Shown: positions 1 to 5,407 of the stretch, in pieces
Position numbering within the stretch: position 1 is the first letter of the stretch
Layout: every line of letters starts with the position of its first letter
Source: Phycisphaerae bacterium
GTDB lineage: Bacteria > Planctomycetota > Phycisphaerae > UBA1845
NCBI GenBank assembly: GCA_028277545.1
Contig: JANQGB010000882.1
Span: 1 to 6,512, forward strand
Direction: 5' to 3'
Length of the DNA stretch: 6,512 nt
Position numbers and translations under genes: made by a program
The notes under the pieces: model-generated
The model's input: only the letters and a program-made list of their open reading frames with translations
Told to the model about the DNA's origin: nothing
The model's database searches: none

Positions 1-1254
1 CACGTCCAGATACATGCCGCAGGAGCGCGACCAATCTGACGGGCGGGATGGCGTCACCACCACGGTCACCGGTTGGCCGTTGCCATCGGCGTCGCCGTCT
101 ATCAACACGTCATCCCACAGGTTCACTTCGATGCAGCCCGTCTCGAAGAGAGTATCGCAAGTGATGTTAATGACGTCCGGCTCTTCCGACTCGTTGGCGG
201 CGATCCAGGCCAACGCCTCGCGAATGTTGGCGAACTTGCCCGGAGCGCCGCCAATGCCATCCACCTCGACTCGATTGTCGAGCGCGAACTTGGTGGCGTC
301 GCCGCGGAAGACATGGTTGCCGTCAGTGGGGGTCGCGCTGTAGTCGTCCCACACGACAGTGCCGGACATGCCCGCATCGAAGAGAAAACTCTGGCTGCCC
401 ATCGGAACCCACGCGTTGAGGCCAGGTTGGTAGTTTTGATCCCACACGAAGCTGTCGGTTCCGAGAGTGTGATTGACGGTGACTCCCACACCAGCGACGT
501 TGGGGCTATCCTCGTCGCAGGTGACGTAGACGCGGTACCAGCCTGAATTCGGCAGGTCCGGCAGATAAGTGCAGGTCTCGTTCCGGGAGCTTGTCACCCA
601 GCGATAGCGGCAGCTTCCCTCCCGACAGCCGGGCGCGTGGCTGTCATATTGCGAGCTGCCGGTCATACCACTGTCGGTGTAGTACGGCGCCCCGTCATCG
701 GTCTCGACGATGTGCTCGGTGACATCGATGTTCTCGATCAGGCGCGTGCGTCTGATGCCTTTGACCGCGCTGGCAGTTCCGATGACGGTCCTCCAGCGAT
801 GGACGATTCCGTAAGCCGTCCCCCGAGCCTCGTAAACCTCGTGCTCACCCCAGCCATCGCCGGACACGTAGAGATAGGTGTGCCCTCCGGAGTCGTCGCT
901 GTACCGGTAGACAATGGCGTCACCGTACAGCAGATCTGCCCGATCGACCTCGTACCAATAGCTGCCGGGCGTCTGGATCAGGCTGGCAGTCGAGTAGGGG
1001 CCGTGGTAGTTGACCCGGTACGGCGTCCACCTGGTCAGCGACCAGGACTTGCACACCAACCCCGAACAGTCTGCCCCGCCGAAACCGCGGTCGGCCGGGT
1101 CCCAGTTGCCGCCACCCCAGACGTAGGGCGAGCCGATGCCGGTGGCGGCGTAATTGAGTATGTCCTGGCGGGTCTTGTAGGGGATCTCGGCCGCACACAC
1201 CTGGGTGATCAGGCCGGCCAGGATCGCCAACTGCGTACCGGGGCACCGGTTCAT
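1..1254 (-). CDS. Secreted NlpC/P60 peptidase with golvesin-like domain and start of a beta-helix (partial, C-terminus outside window)
   Basis: The frame stays open for 418 codons from ATG 1254 down to base 1, so the C-terminus is missing. Residues 1-22 look like a Sec signal peptide: R3, a hydrophobic core at 9-19, then Ala-Ala before Glu23; there is no lipobox. Residues 26-170 match NlpC/P60 cysteine peptidases: YVWGGG (44-49), GGADCSGLV (59-67) with candidate nucleophile Cys63, a GDAIVY strand (111-116), and His125 in GGHTYLYV. The third polar residue is probably Glu137, His138 or Glu142. This family usually cuts peptidoglycan stem peptides or related amide bonds. Residues about 180-325 resemble the golvesin/Xly carbohydrate-binding-like domain (paired Tyr near 191, LPNSGWYRVYV at 234-244, WDQ then WVPMGSQSF, ending in DATKFAL). 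From about 330, VDGIGG, an IREALAWIAAN segment (344-354) and an IDGDADGNG loop (385-393) look like the start of a CSLREA-type parallel beta-helix. The start overlaps the upstream stop and has a strong SD. Peptidase assignment is firm; substrate is unknown. Confidence 0.88.
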   Translation of the reverse strand, partial: MNRCPGTQLAILAGLITQVCAAEIPYKTRQDILNYAATGIGSPYVWGGGNWDPADRGFGGADCSGLVCKSWSLTRWTPYRVNYHGPYSTASLIQTPGSYWYEVDRADLLYGDAIVYRYSDDSGGHTYLYVSGDGWGEHEVYEARGTAYGIVHRWRTVIGTASAVKGIRRTRLIENIDVTEHIVETDDGAPYYTDSGMTGSSQYDSHAPGCREGSCRYRWVTSSRNETCTYLPDLPNSGWYRVYVTCDEDSPNVAGVGVTVNHTLGTDSFVWDQNYQPGLNAWVPMGSQSFLFDAGMSGTVVWDDYSATPTDGNHVFRGDATKFALDNRVEVDGIGGAPGKFANIREALAWIAANESEEPDVINITCDTLFETGCIEVNLWDDVLIDGDADGNGQPVTVVVTPSRPSDWSRSCGMYLDV

Positions 1255-1267
1255 GGCGACACCTCCT
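1251..1267 (-). promoter_or_regulatory. ATGA start/stop overlap with strong Shine-Dalgarno (translational coupling)
   Basis: On the minus strand AGGAGGTG (1267-1260) lies five bases before ATG 1254-1252. The TGA stop of the propeller gene (1253-1251) overlaps that ATG by two bases, giving ATGA. The SD is near-perfect and sits inside the last codons of the upstream gene. This fixes the peptidase start and indicates that the two proteins are made from one transcript. Confidence 0.85.
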
Positions 1268-2261
1268 CGGTGGGCAGTGGAGGTATCAACCATCTCACGA
1301 ACCGCACTTCCGTCTCGTCGGTCTGCATCTGGATCACGTCGCCCGACGGCGACACGAGCAGCTTGCGGTAATGGTCCGTGGTGTAGGCATTGGGCATGCA
1401 GATCGACGCCAGGATGTCGCCGCCGGGGCTGATCACCGCCAGTACAATGTCCGTCTCCCACCGCCCTGCGTCAGCCCCCCGACGGCAGGCGGCAGCCAGA
1501 TACACACGCCCGACGTCATCGGCCTCCAGCGCCACGATGGACGCCAGCTCACGGGGGAACTTCAGCGTCCAAGACTCGCTGGCTGTCTCCGCGGCGGTGA
1601 CCCGCAGCACCACCTCGCGTGAGCCGTTCTTGCGGGCGTGCACGGTGCGCTGGGCACTGTTGACCGGGCGTCCGCTCAGCGCGTTGGCGACCGAGGCCAC
1701 AGCACCACTCCTGCCGGCATCTAAGTTCAACTCGTACACGCGGCTATGCCGCTCTTCGACCCAGACGCGATCGCCGTCCGCGAATATCGCTGACGGAAGT
1801 CCCATCGATTGCGGCAGGCGGGCGCTGGTCAGCAACTCGCCAACAGCGGAGAACGTGCTGATCTCCCGCCGCACGAACGCGTCGAGAATCGTAAGTTGTC
1901 CCTTATCATCGACGCAGAGGAAGTCCGCCGTGCTGGTGCCTACGGGTATTTCGCCCCGGTGCGCGCCGTCGAGGCCGAAGACCTGGACCCGGGAGTTGAC
2001 CGAATCCAGAATGTACAAGCTGTCGCCGCGAAGGGCGAAGTCCATCGGGCCCGGGCGTGACGCTTCGTCCAGCTTGCCGAACTCGGCCAGACCCGAGCCC
2101 CACGGCCCGCGGATGATGATCTCTTCACGGCCACCGCTGACGCCCGGACCGGTGTCATCGCGCACCAGGAGGACTGCGTCACCCGCGCCGTACGCCGCCA
2201 AGGCCAGCACGGCTACCCAGAGGGGCGAAGACCACCGAACCAATCGATTAGCATATCGCAT
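1251..2261 (-). CDS. Exported NHL-type beta-propeller protein of unknown function
   Basis: The product is 336 residues from ATG 2261. I chose this start because GGAGG (2274-2270) sits eight bases before it and because it begins directly with a basic n-region (R2, R6, R9) and a hydrophobic segment at about 13-33, which could be a signal peptide or an uncleaved anchor. A near-upstream ATG eight codons earlier (2285) is possible; the open frame further upstream overlaps the kinase gene and lacks such signals. After a linker, residues about 50-110 form a recognisable NHL or six-bladed propeller blade: GxGxxEFG (55-62), then PMDFALRGDSLYILDSVNSR (72-91) and VQVFGLDG. More degenerate blades follow (DDKGQLTILDAFVRREISTF; DVGRVYLAA; VSPSGDVIQM). 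Such propellers usually bind proteins or sugars; no catalytic motif is seen. The gene is coupled to the NlpC/P60 gene, so a role beside it at the cell surface is likely but inferred. Confidence 0.82.
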   Translation of the reverse strand: MRYANRLVRWSSPLWVAVLALAAYGAGDAVLLVRDDTGPGVSGGREEIIIRGPWGSGLAEFGKLDEASRPGPMDFALRGDSLYILDSVNSRVQVFGLDGAHRGEIPVGTSTADFLCVDDKGQLTILDAFVRREISTFSAVGELLTSARLPQSMGLPSAIFADGDRVWVEERHSRVYELNLDAGRSGAVASVANALSGRPVNSAQRTVHARKNGSREVVLRVTAAETASESWTLKFPRELASIVALEADDVGRVYLAAACRRGADAGRWETDIVLAVISPGGDILASICMPNAYTTDHYRKLLVSPSGDVIQMQTDETEVRFVRWLIPPLPTEEVSP

Positions 2262-2535
2262 TTCCCGAACCTCCAGCACCATGGTACCACCTGGCGTCTC
2301 TCGATCCAAGCCATCGGCGGTTTCGTCGTGCAGCCCAGGGTCCTGTTGAACCGACGTCGCCCCGGGGTTGTTGTGTGCGGCACCGCCAGGATGAGGTGTC
2401 AAGGCTCCGATAGTCAGCAGGAAGGCACACGAGCGCGCATCCCCGCTGGACCACTTCTCACACTCCGCATCATCCTGAGTTTCCAGCAGGTGATTGTGGT
2501 GTCGGTCCCGAGAGCCCGGAGAGATCGGCTGATCG
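2262..2535. other. Kinase-propeller spacer (274 bases)
   Basis: No convincing gene is seen on either strand. The minus-strand frame that runs through it in phase with the propeller gene gives a His/Asp/Pro-rich sequence with no recognisable domain. A perfect TTGACA lies on the minus strand at 2402-2397, but 16-19 bases downstream there is no TANNNT hexamer, so a promoter for the propeller/peptidase pair is only hinted at. No T-tailed terminator is visible behind the kinase gene, so read-through from the kinase is possible. Confidence 0.4.
2270..2274 (-). promoter_or_regulatory. Shine-Dalgarno deciding the propeller start
   Basis: GGAGG on the minus strand is followed by eight bases and then ATG at 2261-2259. 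It supports the shorter start over the longer open frame that extends to about 2594. Confidence 0.65.
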
Positions 2536-3585
2536 CTATCGCGGAACAGCCAGTGCCGTAGCCAGTCGCTCAGCATTCTCCCACAGCCAGGCAACTTTGC
2601 GGTGGACCATCTTCATGAATCCGAAGCCCTGCAGATGGCCGAAGCTGCCGGTGGCGGCAATCGGCAGAACAGACTCGGCTATGAGAGCCTCGACCATCAG
2701 GTGTGGCAGGCAGGCCTGTTCCTGGTCGCCGATCGGCGACCGGGATGCGTAGCCTTCGAGGAACAAGCGGGCTCGGTCTTCGTCCAGGGTGTCAGGCCAG
2801 TCCTCCACGCGGCGGGAACTGAGTATTGAGAACTGCAGCGTGCCGTTGGCCAGGTCCAGGGCGCGCTGGGAGCGCCGGGCTGAATCGTAGTCTATCACGG
2901 CCACGACTTCGTGTTTGCGAAAGAGCATGTTGCCCGGATGCCAGTCGCCATGAACCACGCTCACCGGCCACTCGCGAAGGCCCATGTCTTCCACTACGCC
3001 GCAAGAACGCTCGTAGGCGTCGTAGAGGCTTTGAGCCAGGGCCAGCACCTCACCTTCGCGCCCGTGAACGCTGTCGTGAGCCGAGAGGCTGGTGGGCGCC
3101 GCGTTCAGAGCGGTCCTCACGGGATTGGAGTCGTGGTAGTCTCCATGTTGCGGTGACTCGACGTGCTCGAAGCCCTGGCTTGCCTCGTGGAAGCGAGCCA
3201 GCGTCTCTCCGCAGTGTCGCGTTTCCTCACCGGCGCCGGTGTAGCTCTGCCCGCGCACGTAGTCGAACAGTTCGTAGACATACCCGTCGCGGTGCAGCAC
3301 CTGGCCGTCCTCGTCGCGGGGCGGTACCAGCCGTGGCAGCGGGAAGCCGGCGCTTGCCATATGGGCCTGCAGTCGATGCGCGTAATCGAGCCGTCGGGTG
3401 CCGCTCAGACCGCGCGGCCGGCGCTTCAGCAGGAACTTGCCGCGCTCGCTGACCACGCCGTCTTTGGGGCTCCGGCGTGAGCCGCGGCGGAACTCGGTTA
3501 TGGACTCGATTAACCCCAGGTCGAATCGGCTGAGCACCACAGCCAGTTCGTCGGCGGCGTATTTCTCTCTCTGGCGGCCGTGCAA
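2536..3585 (-). CDS. APH-fold small-molecule kinase (COG2334-like; SrkA/homoserine kinase II/CotS relatives)
   Basis: The product is 349 residues, a usual length for the family. The N-lobe shows FDLGLIESI (21-29), a RGSRRS nucleotide-loop region (34-39) and RGKFLLKRR (48-56) with the likely ATP-binding Lys54. A hinge-like YVYELFDYVRG is at 102-112. The C-lobe has the Brenner-type catalytic loop HGDWHPGN (212-219; catalytic Asp214, Mg-binding Asn219) and VIDYDSA (230-236), whose Asp232 corresponds to the metal-binding Asp of DFG. The family phosphorylates hydroxyls on amino acids, sugars, aminoglycosides or protein Ser/Thr, so the substrate cannot be read from sequence. An aminoglycoside-resistance role is not supported. 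The start is TTG: a TAG stop lies four codons upstream and no ATG precedes the conserved N-lobe. No strong SD precedes it. It is cytoplasmic by lack of a signal peptide. Confidence 0.85.
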   Translation of the reverse strand: MHGRQREKYAADELAVVLSRFDLGLIESITEFRRGSRRSPKDGVVSERGKFLLKRRPRGLSGTRRLDYAHRLQAHMASAGFPLPRLVPPRDEDGQVLHRDGYVYELFDYVRGQSYTGAGEETRHCGETLARFHEASQGFEHVESPQHGDYHDSNPVRTALNAAPTSLSAHDSVHGREGEVLALAQSLYDAYERSCGVVEDMGLREWPVSVVHGDWHPGNMLFRKHEVVAVIDYDSARRSQRALDLANGTLQFSILSSRRVEDWPDTLDEDRARLFLEGYASRSPIGDQEQACLPHLMVEALIAESVLPIAATGSFGHLQGFGFMKMVHRKVAWLWENAERLATALAVPR

Positions 3586-3595
3586 AGTCTGGCCC

Positions 3596-3601
3596 TATAA
3601 T
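3596..3601 (+). promoter_or_regulatory. Perfect TATAAT without a -35, possible promoter element for the HD gene
   Basis: TATAAT on the plus strand stands out in GC-rich surroundings. No TTGACA-like hexamer lies 15-19 bases upstream and there is no extended TGn. If used, the leader to the HD gene would be about 145 bases and would cross the kinase promoter. It could be chance. Confidence 0.25.
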
Positions 3602-3679
3602 CGGGCGGTCCCGACGACCCCGTGGATGCCCGCAGCCGGGGGCCGAAGCGGTGGCAACCGTGGCCAATGCTAACGTTGG

Positions 3680-3707
3680 ATCATAGCGGACCAGGCGGAC
3701 AGGTCAA
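3680..3707 (-). promoter_or_regulatory. Sigma70-like promoter for the kinase gene
   Basis: On the minus strand, TTGACC (3707-3702) and TATGAT (3685-3680) are separated by 16 bases; each hexamer differs from consensus at one position. Transcription would begin near 3673, leaving a leader of about 88 bases before the TTG start. This is the best promoter match in the window. Confidence 0.6.
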
Positions 3708-3752
3708 CTTATCGGCCCTTGCCGGACGCCTGGTTGCTCCGAGGGGTGGACC

Positions 3753-4337
3753 ATGACACGCGAAGAGGCCTGGCAGGTTCTTCAGGAATTCACGACCAGT
3801 AACGCCTTGATCAAACATGCCCTGGCGGTCGAGGCCGCCATGCGGCACTACGCGCGGCTTGCCTCTCAGGACGAAGAGTTGTGGGGGGTGGTGGGTCTGA
3901 TTCACGATTTCGACTACGAGCGCTGGCCCGAGCGTCCGGAGCACACACAACGCGGGGCGGAGATCCTGCGGCAGCGCGGGGTAGACGAAGAGGTCGTCGG
4001 GGCCATGCTGTCGCACGCCTACTGGAATCTGGACCAGTACCCGCGCGAGACTCCCCTGCGGCGTACACTGTTTGCGGTGGACGAGTTGTGCGGCTTTTTG
4101 ACCGCTGTCGCCCTGGTCAGACCCGAGCGGCTGGAAGGTCTCAAACCCAAGAGCGTCAAGAAAAAACTCAAGACCAAGGCCTTCGCTGCTTCGGTTTCGC
4201 GGGAGGATATTGACGAAGGCGCTGAACTGCTAGGTCTGCCGCTCGACGAGCACATCACCAACTGTATCGCTGCCTTGCAGCCGATTGCGGCCGATCTGGG
4301 CCTGCTGCCCGAGCAGACCGATGACCACACCGCCTGA
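3753..4337 (+). CDS. HD-superfamily metal-dependent hydrolase (COG2316-like)
   Basis: The product is 194 residues and is probably cytoplasmic. The spaced metal ligands of HD phosphohydrolases are visible: His22 in KHALAVE (21-27), His51-Asp52 in GLIHDFDYE (48-56), His88 in LSHAY, and Asp110 in AVDEL. The C-terminal part, with VRPERLEGLKPKSVKKKLK (about 121-139) and AFAASVSREDI, follows the pattern I know from the COG2316 predicted HD hydrolases. The family is expected to hydrolyse a phosphate ester, possibly a nucleotide, but its substrate is not established and the sequence does not show it. The start is supported by GAGGGGTGGA (3741-3750) just upstream. It is divergent from the kinase gene, so the two may share the 167-base control region. 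Confidence 0.88.
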   Translation: MTREEAWQVLQEFTTSNALIKHALAVEAAMRHYARLASQDEELWGVVGLIHDFDYERWPERPEHTQRGAEILRQRGVDEEVVGAMLSHAYWNLDQYPRETPLRRTLFAVDELCGFLTAVALVRPERLEGLKPKSVKKKLKTKAFAASVSREDIDEGAELLGLPLDEHITNCIAALQPIAADLGLLPEQTDDHTA

Positions 4338-4485
4338 GGCCGCGTGCGGACGGTTCGCGGTGCCCAAGTTGGCGGGTCAGGTCAAGATGCCCCCCGGGCG
4401 TCGCCGAAGTTAGGTACTATGGTCGAGGGTTGCCTGAAGCGCCCTGCCTGGCGAGGATGACTAAGGCCGGCTGACGGCTCGAGCG

Positions 4486-4500
4486 CGGGCATTGTGCCCG
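4486..4500. repeat. Perfect inverted repeat (6-bp stem, 3-base loop)
   Basis: CGGGCA, loop TTG, TGCCCG. No T-run follows, so it is not a typical intrinsic terminator for the HD gene. Its 3' arm overlaps a CCGGCC (4498-4503) that could instead pair with GGCCGG at 4465-4470. The position upstream of the EIIA gene allows a terminator-like, leader or operator role; none is shown. Confidence 0.4.
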
Positions 4501-4528
4501 GCCGGTTTCCTGCCGCCGGGTGAGCGTA

Positions 4529-4534
4529 TAGAAT
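4529..4534 (+). promoter_or_regulatory. Possible -10 element for the HTH-EIIA gene
   Basis: TAGAAT (or overlapping TATAGA from 4527) lies about 50 bases before the GTG start in otherwise GC-rich DNA. No good -35 is present at the right distance, so this is a weak call. Confidence 0.25.
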
Positions 4535-4583
4535 CAGATCGGAATGGCGACTTGGCCAGCGAAGGCGACGGGAGTGCGGCAGG

Positions 4584-5294
4584 GTGCCCTATCGGACTAT
4601 GAGCCTGGAGGACTTCGCCCGCCTTATCGGCATGGACCCGCGTCAGGTCCAGCGCGAGGCGGACCACGGTCAACTCCCCGGCCGGAAGGTGGGTGGCAGG
4701 TGGCGGTTCAACCGTGTCCAGGTGCATGACTGGCTTCAGGATCACATGCTGACCCTGGACCAGACTCGACTAAGAGAAATTGATCACGCCATGGGCAGGG
4801 CGCCAGACTCCTGCCCGATCAACGCCACCGGCCTGATCGGCGTGGAGGCGATCGAACTGTTCATGCAGGGCAAGACCAAGACCTCCGTTCTGCGGGAATT
4901 GGTCGAGGTGGCTTACAGGACCGGTCTGCTGTACGACAAGCAGGAGTTGTTTCAAGCCCTGCGCGACCGCGAAGCCCTGGGCAGCACCGCCTTGCCTCAA
5001 GGCTTGGCCATACCGCATCCGCAAAGACCGATGCCCTATTCCACTGCCGAGCCGTTGATCTGTGTCGGTCGCGTGATCAACCCGGTGGCCTTCAACGCGC
5101 CCGACGGTGCTCTTACGCAACTGTTCTTCCTGATCTGCAGCCACGACAGCAGCGCTCACCTGCATGTTCTGGCACGCCTGATGCGAATCCTCGACCAGGA
5201 CACCATTGCTGCGCTGCGTGAGGTGGAGGATCCGGCCGACGCTCTTGCCAGACTGCTTAAACGCGAGGAAGACGTCGTGGCCTCTCTCGGCTGA
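4584..5294 (+). CDS. Excisionase-type HTH fused to PTS EIIA (fructose/PtsN-type) domain
   Basis: The product is 236 residues from GTG 4584, preceded by GGGAG (4570-4574) at nine bases; ATG 4599 (residue 6) is the alternative but has poorer SD spacing. Residues about 6-52 form a MerR/excisionase-like winged helix: MSLEDFARLIGMDPRQVQRE, a GQLPGRKVGGRWRF wing (29-42), then VHDWL (47-51). Residues about 83-233 are a type-2 PTS EIIA domain. They include LRELVEVAYRTGLL (103-116), LFQALRDREALGSTAL (122-137), then GLAIPHPQ (140-147) with His145 as the likely phosphorylation site, and a later SSAHLHVLARLMRIL helix. EIIA domains accept phosphate from HPr or NPr. Linked to a DNA-binding domain, this suggests a regulator that reads PTS phosphorylation, or an EIIA tethered to DNA. 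No EIIB/EIIC or HPr gene is nearby. Between HTH and EIIA is a linker with little similarity to anything I know. Confidence 0.87.
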   Translation: MPYRTMSLEDFARLIGMDPRQVQREADHGQLPGRKVGGRWRFNRVQVHDWLQDHMLTLDQTRLREIDHAMGRAPDSCPINATGLIGVEAIELFMQGKTKTSVLRELVEVAYRTGLLYDKQELFQALRDREALGSTALPQGLAIPHPQRPMPYSTAEPLICVGRVINPVAFNAPDGALTQLFFLICSHDSSAHLHVLARLMRILDQDTIAALREVEDPADALARLLKREEDVVASLG

Positions 5295-5328
5295 CGGTCT
5301 GCCCGGCCGGCATCTACGACCTCGTTGT

Positions 5329-5357
5329 TTGATTATGACTGCCGAAGGCGTTACCAT
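5329..5357 (+). promoter_or_regulatory. Possible promoter for the zinc-ribbon membrane protein gene
   Basis: TTGATT (5329-5334) and TACCAT (5352-5357) are spaced by 17 bases; both hexamers match consensus at four of six positions. Transcription would start near 5364, about 45 bases before the ATG. The region is clearly less GC-rich than its surroundings. Confidence 0.3.
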
Positions 5358-5362
5358 GCCGC

Positions 5363-5389
5363 GCGACACAACTGTGACACTTGCGACAC
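5363..5389 (+). repeat. Three short direct repeats G(C/T)GACAC before the zinc-ribbon gene
   Basis: GCGACAC (5363-5369), GTGACAC (5374-5380) and GCGACAC (5383-5389) recur 11 and 9 bases apart, close to one helical turn. They lie between the possible promoter and the ribosome binding site. They could be operator half-sites or chance. Confidence 0.35.
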
Positions 5390-5407
5390 CCGAAGAAGGA
5401 AGACGCC

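Larger units (their letters stand above)
4338..4583. other. Spacer before the HTH-EIIA gene (246 bases) with hairpin and possible promoter
   Basis: No gene is supported here. The spacer holds the inverted repeat listed at 4486-4500 and AT-richer patches at 4415-4420 (TACTAT) and 4527-4534 (TATAGAAT). No RNA gene is recognised; I looked for a tRNA-like cloverleaf and did not find one. Confidence 0.4.

Noticed and set aside
1189..1254. Lipoprotein signal in the peptidase (Cys20)
   Set aside because: The residues before Cys20 are Thr-Gln-Val, which do not form a lipobox; an ordinary signal peptide fits better.
637..1371. Long plus-strand open frame of 244 codons opposite the peptidase gene
   Set aside because: It is a shadow frame. 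The minus strand in the same region gives clear NlpC/P60 and golvesin-like motifs.
1390..2349. Long plus-strand open frame of 319 codons opposite the propeller gene
   Set aside because: Its product is Ser/Arg/Pro-rich with no domain pattern, and the opposite strand encodes NHL-type repeats with a good start.
2397..2402. TTGACA as promoter of the propeller/peptidase pair
   Set aside because: The -35 is perfect on the minus strand but no acceptable -10 lies at 16-19 bases, so it is mentioned only in the spacer description.
2262..2594. In-frame upstream extension of the propeller protein by 111 codons
   Set aside because: It overlaps the end of the kinase gene, has no recognisable domain, and would bury the signal/anchor segment inside the protein. 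ATG 2261 has a good SD and begins with a normal export signal.
2826..3452. Plus-strand frame of 208 codons opposite the kinase
   Set aside because: It is extremely Arg-rich, typical of a GC-rich shadow; the minus strand has kinase motifs.
2536..3585. Aminoglycoside-resistance gene
   Set aside because: Only fold-level motifs are shared. The N-lobe and chromosomal context fit COG2334-like kinases of unknown substrate, not a resistance cassette.
4770..5369. Minus-strand frame of 199 codons opposite the HTH-EIIA gene
   Set aside because: It has no recognisable motif, and the plus strand encodes an obvious EIIA domain.
5381..5407. TTG start nine codons earlier for the zinc-ribbon protein
   Set aside because: It has no SD and adds a charged extension before the zinc ribbon, whereas ATG 5408 has AAGGA at proper spacing.
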